A stretch of 64,000 nt of DNA, from assembly GCA_907164885.2 (NCBI GenBank), contig OU015492.1, forward strand, positions 198,595,460-198,659,459, written 5' to 3'. This document shows, piece after piece, positions 10,936 to 21,889 of this stretch (position 1 is the first letter of the stretch; each line of letters opens with the position of its first letter). Position numbers and translations under genes: made by a program. Origin of the DNA: Dolomedes plantarius (Eukaryota; Arthropoda; Arachnida; Araneae; Dolomedidae). Under the pieces are notes generated by a model. The model was not told the origin of the DNA, searched no databases, and was given only the letters and a program-made list of their open reading frames with translations.

Positions 10936-11608
10936 ATAACAAAAGCGATAGAGTAAGTATTTATTTGAAATTAAATTTGACAAAATTAATCCGCTTTGGT
11001 TTAATATTGAAAAAATTTGAAAAAAGTAAAATTCTAAAAAGGGTTCCCCGAGTTTTTAATTTCATTCTCAAGGGTGCAACAAAAGTAGAAATGTCGGGAA
11101 TTCCTGATGTAGATGTTTTTATGGTGATTAACAAATAGGGCTCATAAATGTGGTGAAGAAAAAGATTCCTTTCAGTGGTGTCCTACCATAGGGATTGATG
11201 ATAAGAGAGAGTTTAGGGAAACATTCTATTAGAATTTTTATTCCCTGTCAAAAAGTTTCATCATTATAGAGAAGAATGTAAAATACAAGTAAAGGATAAT
11301 ATCTTTATTATTTTTTTAAAAAGAAAGGTAATAAGTTATAGAAAATCATTATATGGAAACGCCCTCACATTGGGAGGACTTGTATTCTTCTCAAGATATC
11401 CACCTCAGTGAAGTCAGGATTCTAGTTAAATCCCGGTCCTAGCAGACAATCATTAAAACTTCCTACCAACAGCAAAGTTCCATGGAGTAATACCATCCAT
11501 AGTTTTCTAAAGCACAGCAACCAACCGAAGAAATTTCGTACATCTGTTCTCTCTACTTGAGAGAAAAAAAACTCTCTGACAGAAACTTTTATTTTTTTAA
11601 ATTGAACT
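10936..11608. other. AT-rich sequence, nothing recognised
   Basis: No repeat structure or protein similarity was recognised. The minus-strand open frame at 11422-11622 runs into the LTR-like repeat and is not convincing. Confidence 0.5.
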
Positions 11609-12091
11609 TGTAAGGTATACACAAGATTCGATTCACAAGAATCGAACTTTTGAGTGAATGAATTAAAGAAGCTGCTTGAGATATGTTAATTTCGGCATAC
11701 GTGCTTAGTATAAATACCATGCAGCGTCATTAATAAAAAAGGTGGTTAGGGTTGAAAAAGGCTGTTAAGGTTGATAGATAAGCGAGAGGGAGCTACGGGG
11801 TAAGTAGCTCCAGGTGTTATCCTGCGCTAGTGCTTAGGGGGCCCAAAGTTTACGTGGCAGTACTGCTGGTTTGACTCTCTGCTGGTTTGTGAATATGGCA
11901 ATGTGTATTTCTATTGAATGCTAATATATATATATTCCGTACAAGTAGTACATATACTTATTGCTGTAAAAGCAAATTCTATATGTGCAACGAATTCAAT
12001 AAACATTGTTTCATGTATAAACTGTGTTTGTATCAAATTCATTTAGAGTGCCACTTCAAATTATATACAACCAAGTCTGAGTAGAAGTGAG
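11609..12091 (+). mobile_element. Solo-LTR-like repeat, copy 1
   Basis: The copy begins TGTAAGGTATACACAAG and has a TATA box (TATAAATA, 11709-11716) and a polyadenylation signal (AATAAA, 11998-12003) in LTR order. It is followed by a U5-like stretch ending TTATATACA (12069). Similarity to the second copy (19556-19971) continues about 20 bp past that end, to GTAGAAGTGAG, so the true 3' boundary is uncertain. No gag or pol sequence lies on either side. An LTR of unknown clade is the best reading. Confidence 0.6.
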
Positions 12092-13236
12092 CTAATTACT
12101 CTATAAACTGTTTTTTGTCCTTCTTTTAAAGATATTCCCCAAATATGCTTTATTTTTCCTTTTACCTGATAATTATAAATTTAAAAAGAAAATTGAAATA
12201 ATGGGCTATATATTAATAATAAACCCTAAATTTATATCTTCCCAGTATTCAGGATTTTTAAAAAATATTATTTAAATTAAACTTTAAAATACTTTTTAAA
12301 TTAAACTTTAATTGAGAAAAATTCAATTCCAATTTATCAGCAACTTAATTCTACTCTTATATAATGCCTAGTATCACTCTCATTTCTTTGAGAATCTCAG
12401 ATGGAGTCTTAAGCAGGAAAATGAAAAAATTGGGGAATACACTTTGAATTAATTGAGAGACTACCCATTTAAAATTTAACTACTCCTTTTTCATACTTTC
12501 CACGTCTATTACGAACAGAAAATAAATTATTATGAAGTTTGGCTTACTTAAGAGATCATACTTATTTGTTTCAATTTAATATTAATTTAAATCCTTTCAT
12601 CCTCCCAAAATACCTTTATATTTATTATACACTCTAATATCAAAGGATATAATCAAAGGAATTTCAAACTAATTTTGTAGAACCATAGAAGAAACTACTA
12701 GAGAACTTTGGCTAATTAGGAGTTCAATTCATTTAAATTTAAACTAAAGAATAGTTCCCTTTCATGGAACTTATAGAGGATTCCAAGACAGAAAATGAAC
12801 AGCTTCTAAGTAACCATAATGGAAATATTGAATTTGAGAAATAAAACTCACAACTTGTTTGATTCAAATGAAATCCGACCATGTGACGGTGGGATTTTTT
12901 TCCAACTGAATTTTCTACATTTCTGAATCGTTCGTAGATACTACAATCACTCCTAATGCTCCCTAACTAAAGAATAACTATAATATTATAAACATTTTTT
13001 TTACGAGAGAGTTTATGAAGCTATGTGATTTGTGCTTTAACTGCTATTTTTAAGGTTTTAAATCATTTTCACTTTTATTAATAAAAGATAAAAATTGCAC
13101 TCTATATTAAATATCCTATATCAAGACATCAGATACAAAAAAAATACTTATGATATAAAAGTAGTTACTCCGAAGTAATACCTCTTAATGTAAGTTAGTA
13201 TTTCTACGGGTTGGATAAAAGAATTTAGTGTTTTGG
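12092..13236. other. AT-rich sequence, nothing recognised
   Basis: There is no coding similarity, in particular none to gag or pol, which argues against an LTR element extending from the copy at 11.6 kb. Confidence 0.5.
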
Positions 13237-13350
13237 AAGTTACTCGTTACTAGAAACATTTCCTTCAGTTTTTATGCCAGACATTTGATAAAAATTTGGG
13301 ACTCGTAAATCGTTCTTAAATATAAAGAATATATTAAGATTTTCAGTTAA
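13237..13350 (+). repeat. Left half of a ~206-bp repeat split by the Helitron
   Basis: This half ends in GATTTTCAGTTAA at the Helitron 5' end, and its right half resumes at 18159-18250. The uninterrupted relative lies at 18715-18927. The two halves align to it with only a few mismatches near the junction. Confidence 0.85.
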
Positions 13351-13984
13351 TCTAATATATAAAAATGAATGTTTGTATCTCTGTAATTGTATAGAAATCC
13401 ACAGTTTAGCAGCAACGATCGTGAAATTTTACATACAGGCGTCTTTAAAAACAGCCGAGGGTCTGAAGAACTTCAAAAATCGAAATTAATTATCGTTGAT
13501 TTTTAATTAATAAAAAACCAACAATTTGTAAGCTGTTACACTTTGTGGAATCACTTCTCTGAATATGGCGTCCACGTTAGGGTTAGCTGGCAAACAGCGA
13601 ACGAAAAGATAAAAATAAATAAAATCAAAAAGTTTCAAGTTATATATTAAACCAGAATAATAAATGAAAATAATAATCTTTCAATTCAGATTTTATACTC
13701 TAAAATAAATCGGATCCAACGGCATATTGACACTCTCCCACGCGATGGAAAATTCGAATCAACCACGCTAAGTGTCACGATCTTTTTTAATCGCTACTGC
13801 AATCCCCCTAGCTTATGTCTTTGTGTCTATTGAAGAGTTAAAGACTAAGCTTCTATCCTGCTAACTTATTTCTCACTTAAAACTCCTCTTACTCCATAAA
13901 TGTATGTATATTCACCAATCCATAGCAACAATCCAAAAAACTCATTGCGTATATTTTTTACTTTACTCACCAGTTTTGTGTATA

Positions 13985-14054
13985 ATCGTGGCGCAGTTGT
14001 TAAAACGCTTCGTTTGGTACCCCCGTAAGACTCGGGTTCGAGTATGGGATCGTG
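13985..14054 (+). repeat. tRNA-derived SINE head inside the Helitron
   Basis: ATCGTGGCGCAGTTGTTAAA (A box) and GGGTTCGAGTATGGGATC (B box) are spaced about 45 bp apart, like an internal polymerase III promoter. The head lacks a usable cloverleaf and merges into AT-rich sequence. It is read as a SINE remnant rather than a tRNA gene. Confidence 0.65.
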
Positions 14055-14104
14055 CAAATTTTGCTAAACGTGTATTTTCATCTTTTTTATGAAGGCTTTT
14101 TTAT

Positions 14105-14222
14105 TTCAGCTTTTATTTTATTATTTTTTTAATTATTATCTTTATTTTATTTTATTATTTTTTAAATTATTATTTTTATTTTATTTTATTATTTTTTTTA
14201 ATTATTTTTATTTTATTTTTTT
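14105..14222 (+). repeat. T/A-rich tandem repeats
   Basis: About three units of ~45 bp are built from TTTATTTTATTATTTTTTTAATTATTA. This is low-complexity sequence within the Helitron. Confidence 0.7.
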
Positions 14223-14750
14223 TCAGCTTTTTTATCATGAAAGACCGAATATAGCTGAAATCTGAGGAGTTTATTATACATTTATATATTTTTAATTGGT
14301 TTTCATATTATTAATGTGTATAACATTTCGTATGCTTTTTTTTCTATGTTATTTATACTGTGTTTAGTTTTTTAATGGATTTTGGTAGGTTTATTATAAA
14401 TTTATATATTTTATGTTTTACTCTCCAGGATTTTTTGCTCCAATGATAAAGGCTAAATCTTTTCTATGTTATTTATACTGTGTTTAGTTTTAAAATTGAT
14501 TTTGGTTAACAAACATTCATCAATAATTTATTTCTGGGCATTGTATTGCTAACAATTAGGCTAATCAACAATTTTTTAAGGATGCGATTCTCGATTCACA
14601 GATATGCAATAGATGGCGCCACTATTTTAAACCTTTAGTATTCTATAAACCAACACCTCCTAAACGTGTTCCTAAACGAACGGTACATTCAAATTAAATA
14701 CAATGTCAGTGTATGCAATTAATGCCTATATATATATATATATATATATA

Positions 14751-14809
14751 TTACGATTTTTTTATTAATATATAAAAAAAAAATATATATATTAATAAAA
14801 AAATCGTAA
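14751..14809. repeat. Perfect ~23-bp hairpin next to a TA run
   Basis: TTACGATTTTTTTATTAATA(TAT) at 14751-14773 is matched perfectly by its inverse at about 14787-14809. An A-rich loop of about 13 nt separates the arms, and a TA microsatellite lies on the left. It may be the remnant of a small palindromic element. Confidence 0.8.
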
Positions 14810-15074
14810 GGGATATTTTTATAGACAAAATAATGTAGAAGAAAATATTCAAATTAAATCTCATACGACATACTAAAGAATATAGTACAGTTAATGTAGT
14901 ACAGTTTGAGGAACATATCTTTTACATTATTTAAAATTTTTTTGAATAATGTGCAATCGTCTGCCGCATTAGCAAGAAAAAAAGCATTTTTTTGCCTATT
15001 TCGTTGTTATGTGAAGATAAATTTATTTAAAGTAACAGAAAAAGAAATCACGTGATCAGCGTTTAATAAATTAA

Positions 15075-15453
15075 CCTTTTACATGCCAATGTTCCTTTTT
15101 TGGAACACCATGTTTAATATTTTTTAAAAAATAAACTGTGATATCTGTCAGTTTGAAAAAATTACCGTATATTATAGAAGGCATGATTGATTTTTTGACT
15201 TTTTTTTTTCAAATATGAATATTTTAGCGTAGAAACATTTCTAAAAATCAGCTTTTTTCACAATTTTTACAGTACGTAAGAAAAAAAATTCTATAAAATT
15301 CCTAAAAATTCAAATCCACCCAAAAATTTCCCCATCGTACTTGCAAAGGACAAGTTTAACGAGTTAATAAAATAAATTAAAATAATAACAAGAAATATTT
15401 CCTCAAGACTGCGTAAAAATGCAATGTTCCAAAAAAGGAACATTGGCATGTAA
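15075..15453. repeat. Internal inverted copy of the piggyBac left end
   Basis: The left end TTACATGCCAATGTTCC...GGAACA (15079-15105) recurs inverted at about 15425-15453 as TGTTCC...GGAACATTGGCATGTAA. The first ~380 bp therefore look like a MITE-sized unit with its own inverted ends, either nested at the element's left end or produced by aberrant transposition. Confidence 0.8.
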
Positions 15454-15521
15454 CGATATACAAAAGCAGTGATATCACACGTGATCAGTGATTCTGCCGT
15501 CAATCATTCATTCTGCCGTCT

Positions 15522-16509
15522 GATTACTTAGAAAATTCAGCCGAACTTACAAAGCTGTATGCCCTATAAAAAGGAGACTCTTTAGACGTCGACGCAAATG
15601 ACATTCGGCAGTTTCTTGGATTTCTGTTGTTTAGTGGCTACCACTCAGTACCTGATGAAAATACATATTCGAGCTCTCAGGAAGATTTGCATATCCTAAT
15701 TGTTAACAATACAATGCCCAGAAATAAATTTCGGATGTTAAAAAAGTATTTCCACATTGTTGATAATAATAAATTGGAACCAGGCGATAAATTAGGAAAA
15801 ATTTCTCCCTTTTATAAAGAGGTTGGAAAAAATTTTCGTCAATTTGGATTTTTTCATGAAAATATGAGTATTGATGAATCCATGGTTCCGTGTTATTTAC
15901 ATCGTTCGGCTAAGGTGTTCATACGTGGAAAGCCAATTCGCTTTGGTTTCAAAGTTTGGATGATCTGCTCAGTAAATGGTTACCCTTATGCTATGTCTAT
16001 CTACGGTGGAAAAAGTTCGAAAAATGAAAATTTGCCACTTGGATCAAAAGTTGTCTCCGAACTATTATCTTTTATTGACAATCCAGAGAAACGCAAAATA
16101 TTTTTCGATAACTTTTTTTACATCGTACAGTCTGCTGACAGATTTATCTAACAAAGTCTTTAAGGCAATCGGCACAGTGCAAGAATCCAGAACGCGACAA
16201 TGTTCTCTTAAAACAGCAAAAGAAATATCGAAATTTCAACGTGGAGAGTTTGATTACCGATGCGATGGAGAAGTTTATATGTGCCATTGGAACGATAGTT
16301 TTGTTGTAACTATTACATCAAATTTTATCACTCACGAACCATTAGGAAGAGCAAAAAGATATGTCCGAGCTAAAATAAAAGTTGATTTTCCTTAACCTTA
16401 CATTATAAAATTATATAATAAAGGAATGAGTGGAGTACACCTGTTGGACCGACTTCCTGGAAGTTATCGACCAAAGTTACGCAGCAAAATATGGTACTTT
16501 ATTCCTTGA
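15522..16509 (+). pseudogene. piggyBac transposase pseudogene
   Basis: This is the central and C-terminal part of a DDD transposase of the piggyBac (DDE_Tnp_1_7) family. Reading starts around AELTKLYAL, then an in-frame stop at 15567-15569 replaces the usual Gln before KGDSLDVDANDIRQFLG. FSGYHSVP follows. The first catalytic Asp is in MSIDESMVPCYL, followed by GKPIRFGFKVWM. The second catalytic Asp is in FFDNFF. At the T run near 16112-16118 the frame shifts, and the protein continues as KVFKAIGTVQESRTRQCSL and RGEFDYRCD..VYMCHWND, where the third Asp region lies. A second stop at 16393-16395 precedes an in-frame tail with YNKGMSGVHLLDRLPGSYRP and a final stop at 16507-16509. About 150 N-terminal residues are absent. 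Two stops and a frameshift mean it is dead. Confidence 0.9.
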
Positions 16510-16759
16510 TCATAGTGTGGCATGTAAAAGGTTAAATTCTAAAAATTAATCTTTAAAAATTCACCAAAAATCATAAAATGGAGGTAAGATTCGAAAAAGA
16601 TTTCATATTAAAGGAATTTTTATGATTTTTTTCGTGATATAAATTTTATAACCCTCAAATTATTATTATTTTAAATGCAAACTTAAAAAAAGTTATTAAA
16701 ACAACTCAAAAATTTAATTTTAAAAAAATCTAAGAATTTTTCAAAAATCTTTCTTAGTG

Positions 16760-16890
16760 CAATCCTACACTATAAGAAGAATCGCCATGCGAAATTTCAG
16801 CCCTTTTATTTCCCGCGGTTTGGTCTGTACGTTGTATGTCAGTCAGTCAATCAGTCAGTCAGTCAGTTAGTTACGGAACTGTTTTATATA
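16760..16890 (-). mobile_element. 5' end of a second Helitron, reversed and nested
   Basis: Read on the minus strand, the sequence has a TATATATATAAAACAGTTCC start, a run of ACTGACTGAC units, CATACAACGTACAGACCAAA, CCGCGGGAAATAAAAGGGCT and GAAATTTCGCATGGCGATTC. This order is typical of arthropod Helitron 5' ends. Its sequence runs leftwards towards the piggyBac right end. No matching 3' end was found inside the outer Helitron, so this is a partial element. Confidence 0.65.
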
Positions 16891-16893
16891 TAT

Positions 16894-17380
16894 ATTATTA
16901 TTACTATCTTTATATCGTAACGTTAACTTCATGCGCACGCATTATTTTCCTATGCTTTTTTATCTTTATTATAGCGTAATTTTCATATGATTTTAAACAA
17001 CAATAATTTTTAACTGGCATTCAATTCGCTGTTAAAACTTTATATTTACACCCTATTTAAAAGAAGTAGGGTGTAAATTTTTCAAAGAGGATGTTTCAAC
17101 ACCCAACTTCAAAGAAGTAGGGTGTAAATTGTAGGGTAGAAAGTTGGTAAAATCAAAATTTTGTGCAATGTACTTAATTTCTCGATTAAAAGTAGTTTTT
17201 TTCTAAAAATTAATTTATTTCGCTTGAAAAGCTAAACATTTTATGCACGCGGTTTATATTATTATTACTATCTTTATATCATAAAGTTAACTTCACACGC
17301 GAGCATTATTTTCATATGCTTTTTTTATTATTATCTTTATAATAGCTTTATTTTCATATGCTTTTAAACAACTATCGTTT
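16894..17380 (+). repeat. Direct repeats in the Helitron body
   Basis: Two ~120-bp copies (about 16894-17015 and 17252-17380) share ATTATTACTATCTTTATATC, GTTAACTTCA.., GCATTATTTTC.TATGCTTTT and TTTTAAACAAC. Between them TTTACACCCTATTT and AAGTAGGGTGTAAATT form a hairpin at about 17044-17073, and AAAGAAGTAGGGTGTAAATT repeats at about 17111-17130. Confidence 0.7.
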
Positions 17381-17799
17381 TTGTTCATATTATGTTGGTT
17401 TTTTATTAATTAAAAATTAAGGGTCATTAATTTCGATTCCGGAAGTTCTTATTATCTTTATTTTCATATGCTTTTTCATTTACGAATTATTCAAATGTTG
17501 GTTTAAAAACTTATGTAATTCATACATTTGCGTGAGTTTAATTATTGTAATTAATAAATTTATATTTCTGGAGAGGATGTTTCAGGTTTTAGTGGTACTA
17601 GGATGAAAGGCTGAATCTACCAAAATTCTGAGGAGTTTATTATGGAGAGAAAAGGAATTTAATATGTAGAGGATGTTTATAGGAGTTTAATGTGGAGAGG
17701 AGTTGAATGGTTTGCAGCCCTCAATCAAACACTTCATTTTTTAAGAGGCAATTATTATTATATTTATTATTGGAAATTTCAGCTAAACCTGTAATTTCA

Positions 17800-18125
17800 G
17801 CTTCTTTTTTTGCCCAAATGATAAAAGGCTAAATCTAGCTGAATTCTGAGGAGTTTATTATAATTTTATATATTTTTTATTGGGTTTTCATTTTATTCAT
17901 GTGTATAAGATTTCACATGTTTTTTTCTATGTTATTTATAACGTGTTTAGTTTTAAATTAATTTTGGTTAGCAAACATTAGACAATTTGACATTTTTACT
18001 TTTCAGATTTTAGTGCTTCAATGATGAAAGGCTGAAATTCCTGAATTCTGAGATGTCTATAACATTTCACATATATTTTTTCTATGTTATTTATACTGTG
18101 TTGATTTTGGTTAACAAATATTGTT
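17800..18125 (+). repeat. Helitron 3'-side direct repeats, also at 14225-14520
   Basis: The phrases AATGATAAAAGGCTAAATCT, GCTGAATTCTGAGGAGTTTA, TTCTATGTTATTTATACTGT and ATTTTGGTTAACAAA recur at about 14230-14390, 14395-14520, 17815-17965 and 17995-18125. They suggest growth of the element by internal duplication. Confidence 0.7.
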
Positions 18126-18158
18126 AAAATCCCGGGCAATGCCGGGTACTTCAGCTAG

Positions 18159-18250
18159 TCATATATATATTTTTACATGTTATTACTATGTAGAAATAGA
18201 CTTACTTATCCAATAGCACATTTTTTAAAATATAAGTAAATATTAACTGC
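18159..18250 (+). repeat. Right half of the repeat split by the Helitron
   Basis: The sequence resumes TCATATATATATTTTTACAT and aligns to 18837-18927 of the uninterrupted relative. It diverges after TTAACTGC. Confidence 0.85.
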
Positions 18251-18714
18251 TAACTCGTTTTACTTTAATTTACCAATATGCACACACTACAAACGTAGTC
18301 TGTAATAAAAAAATAGACTCTAATGAAACCTTGTAAGCATTATTTCAACATCTCGTTGTACATTCCTTACGAATGAAAAAAACTGGTAATCACGGCAAGT
18401 CAAATCAAATAATATTGCCCTGTTGAGGGTAAAAAAACTATTCAGAGGTTATAACAGAACTATACAGATACATGATCATTTAACTAGGGTTTAATTGAAA
18501 TTATAATAAATTTTTATACATTTTCAGAGAATTTTTGAAAAAGTCTCATTGAATTTTTTGTTTGGGATCCAAGTTGACACTCTTTCGGACAGTTTGAATT
18601 TTTTTTTCTTTTCGACTCATTTCCTATTTGGATTCCCGGAAGATTCCATAAAACAGGTCAATTATTTAGTTTTCAAGTAGGAATCAAACTTTCAGTCAAG
18701 CATGCAATGAAATG
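18251..18714. other. AT-rich spacer, nothing recognised
   Basis: This separates the split repeat from its uninterrupted relative. No coding or repeat similarity was recognised. Confidence 0.5.
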
Positions 18715-18927
18715 GAAACTGGTTACTTATGCTTGCGAGAAACATTTCCTTCAGTTTTTATGCCAGACATTTGATAAAAATTTGGGACTCGTAAATCGTT
18801 CTTAAACATAAAGAATAGGTTAAGATTTTCAGTTAATCATATATATTTTTAGATGTTATTACTATGTAGAAATAGACTTACTTATCCAATAACACATTTT
18901 TTAAAATATAAGTATATATTAACTACA
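18715..18927 (+). repeat. Uninterrupted copy of the repeat: Helitron empty site
   Basis: This ~213-bp copy matches 13237-13350 joined directly to 18159-18250. CAGTTAA and TCATATATA are contiguous at 18836/18837, where the other copy carries 4808 bp. Confidence 0.9.
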
Positions 18928-19555
18928 TAATATTATGCTTAATTAAATGTAGTATTCACTATTTAATTAGGCTGTTATATATTAAATTAAAATTAACAGC
19001 AAAACTTTTCATGAACTGTTTTCTAGATGTTTTTAAAGTATTTCATTTTATTCAAAAATTATAAAAAAATGACTGTTTTGCTTGCGTTACGTTAGATTAG
19101 CAAAATAAACCTCAATCTCTGATTAAGAAATTTATTTGCAAAATATTTTTCAGCATGTTATTGAAAATTGCTTTGAAACTTTTCAATTCCCAAATTATTT
19201 TCCGATTCCTATAAACCATAAGTTGCTGAGAAGAGTATTTTTTTTTAATTTTGAAAATACAAGCAAATTTTATGGCCGCTTTATTTTATATCCCTTTTTT
19301 AAATATGAAATTGCATATGTTTGCAAAAGGGAAATAAGAAAAGTATTTATTTTCATATGCATGAAGAAAATGGAGAAAAAATTTTAAATGAGTGTGTAAA
19401 AGGGTTTTTTTCATGTATACCTTATTCTGCCGGTGAACGTGAATGTTTTATTTCCCTTCCTTTTTTTGGATATTATTTTTAGGTGAAACTGGGATGGAAA
19501 TAAGCTTTTTTTAAAGCACCAGAGAAGTAATTTCTGAATTATACTTGTAAGGTAT
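18928..19555. other. AT-rich sequence, nothing recognised
   Basis: The open frame at 19136-19387 is Phe/Lys-rich, as expected by chance in this composition. No family was recognised. Confidence 0.5.
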
Positions 19556-19971
19556 ACACAAGATTCGATTCCCAAGAATCGAACTTTTGAGTGAAGGAAT
19601 TAAAGAAGCTGCTTCAGATATGCTAATTTTTGTGGCATACGCGCTTAGTATAAATACCATGCAGCGTCATTAATGAGAAGGGGAGGTTGTTAAGGTTGAA
19701 AAGGTGTTATCCTGCGCTAGTGCTTAGCGGGCCAGAAGTTTACATGGCAGTACTGCTGGTTTGACTTACTGTTCGTGAGTATAATAATATATTGTTCTTG
19801 AAAGCTGTGTTTATACATTCCGTACAAGTAGTACGCATGCTTATTGCTGTAAAGCCAATTATATGTGCAACGAATTCAATAAACATTGTTTCATGTATAA
19901 ACTGTGTGTGGTTCAAATTCAAATAGAGAGCCACTTCAAATTATATACACCCAGGTCTGGGTAGAAGTGAG
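19556..19971 (+). mobile_element. Solo-LTR-like repeat, copy 2
   Basis: It begins TGTAAGGTATACACAAG like the copy at 11609, with TATAAATA at 19649-19656 and AATAAA at 19878-19883. It ends TTATATACA (19949), with shared sequence continuing to GTAGAAGTGAG. It is shorter than copy 1 through several deletions, mainly in U3 downstream of the TATA box. Flanks ATAC/TATAG could be a weak target duplication, but this is not clear. Confidence 0.6.
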
Positions 19972-21889
19972 TATAGATTCTCTATATACTTCTGCGGACA
20001 GCATTTTGGCCTTAACTCATGACAAAAAAATCCTCTAGAATGAATTCTCAGTGAGATTTCTGCAGATGATACGAATATCCATTTTGCTACCTTACAAGAT
20101 GGGCTCTAAAGTTTAAGTTAATTTAATACCAAGAAAAATATTCTTATTTTTTTAACCACGTATCAAAACAGACTCTGCTCCTGCACTCAAAAGTAATTAT
20201 CAGTTGCGTTATCTTACTTCGCAATTATTCATGCGAACGCAGTAAATGTCGAGATGAGGATTTATGAATTTTTTCGACAAATGCTATGCATTGGATTTTT
20301 TTATTTATTTATTAAATGTAAGGATATAGAAACATTTAAATGAGTCGTAAAATTTATGTACTTCCCTTTTCATTTTCTTGTGAAACTTAATATGACAGAA
20401 TGATTCACAACTCAAATTTCTTTCTTAAAAATGTTCCTATCAGTCACCTCAAAACCCTTGCTTTAAAAGAAATGCACATTAAATTTTCATCTGGCAAATG
20501 GTTCTAAAAATGTATTGGAGAGCCATTAAGCGCACTTTCCGTTTATTATTCTATAAAAGAGTTCCCCGTGAAGACATCCATGAAATTTCCCACTACGTAG
20601 GGAAGAGCTCTTAACAGTTTTAATTTTTTTACTATTAAACTGAATCTACTACCGGCTGTCAATTTATCTAGACAAATTACCGCGAGATATACTACCCTTA
20701 ATAAGTACGATGTCAGAAAAAGTCTTTAAGTATGACAAAATTTAAGTGTTGGACATTAATGAAACTCTCCTGGTAAGCATGTTTTTTTTCAGACAGACAA
20801 TACCAAAACTTTTACATACATTTCAAATGTAATTACTTGCATCTTGGACATATTATTTTAATATATGTTATAACAGAGTTAGAAAATACTCTGTTTTATT
20901 CGGGGAATTTGTTAATGAATTTTTCGCTTTCTGTTCATACATTTAAATAATTAATAAGAGTAAACCTGTGTGGGTAAATCTCTGTAATAAAATGTAACCA
21001 ATAAAACGCAATGTAAACAAGGGTTCCCCCCTGAAATAATGGGCTGGCTCCTACCGTCTTAAACTCTCCTCAGTAAGACATAGAGAGAATAACAACGTAT
21101 CTACGGGGTTTGTATAAATAGACCGTGCACAAATACTGATAACGATGGATTTTTTTTTAAAGTTTTCATATATTTTCTACTCAATGTCGATACCTTTGGT
21201 ACAACAATATTTAAACTTTTTTTAATCCCCTCCATAAAGTACGACTTGTCCCATTCTAAAGAATAAGTAGTCGATGCGGGCTAAAGACATTTACCCCGGA
21301 TACATCCAGTAAGTTACGTATTTATTTGACAGTTGTCTGCAGCACAATGCGGCTTCCCTGTCTCAGAACTATTGAAAACAAAATTAAACATAAGCTAGAG
21401 CAACCTAGCCGTTGCCACTAAACAAAAAGAAAAATGTTACAAACCACGGAAACAGGACATTATCATACAAATTTTAAATAATTACAAGATAAAAAGAACA
21501 TTTTATATACCATGTTTTTAAATTTTCTGTTGAATCATATAAACTTGACAATTCTATGTATTAATAAATACTTTTTAAAATATTTTGATGAATTATCCCA
21601 TCGACTTGAAAGAAAATGAAGTTAATTGGAAGTTGACTTGCGTTTAACTTTTTGTTCCCGTCCCGGCCGATAGATGGCTGCACAAATCTACAAAACAAAA
21701 TTAATTGATTATTAATTCAATACTGCTTAAATATGGCTAAAAGTACTAAAATAATGCACGTTCTGAGCTATTCTAAAAGTTTTAAATGTCTAACTAGTCG
21801 GGAAGTTTGTTAAAAATTGATTGCAAGATTTCTACCGGACAAATACACACACACACAAACAAACAAACAAACAAACAAGAAAGCGAGTT
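19972..21889. other. AT-rich sequence with a CA/CAAA microsatellite
   Basis: A (CA)n then (CAAA)n run lies at about 21846-21878. Nothing else was recognised in this stretch. Confidence 0.5.

Larger units (their letters stand above)
15071..16535 (+). mobile_element. piggyBac element, decayed, nested in the Helitron
   Basis: TTAA duplications (15071-15074 and 16532-16535) flank terminal repeats CCTTTTACATGCCA and its exact inverse TGGCATGTAAAAGG. At 1465 bp the element is shorter than a full piggyBac, having lost the N-terminal part of the transposase gene. Subterminal TGTTCCTTTTTTGGAACA is itself palindromic. The element sits inside the Helitron, so it arrived later or was carried within it. 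Confidence 0.92.
13351..18158 (+). mobile_element. 4.8-kb non-autonomous Helitron (composite)
   Basis: The 5' end is TCTAATATATAAAAATGAATG. The 3' end is the hairpin CCCGGGCAATGCCGGG followed by TACTTCAGCTAG, with A before (13350) and T after (18159). The related repeat at 18715-18927 shows the empty site ...CAGTTAA|TCATATATA (junction 18836/18837). This proves both termini to the base and insertion between A and T without target duplication, as expected of Helitrons. There is no Rep/helicase coding. Contents include a tRNA-like SINE head, T-rich tandem repeats, a perfect hairpin, a piggyBac relic, a reversed Helitron 5' end and several internal direct repeats. A relic of a Helitron Rep protein lies elsewhere, at about 57.5-58.0 kb. 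Confidence 0.95.

Noticed and set aside
11609..19971. A single intact LTR retrotransposon between the two LTR-like copies
   Set aside because: The copies differ by large indels and the interior has no gag or pol, only a Helitron and unassigned DNA.
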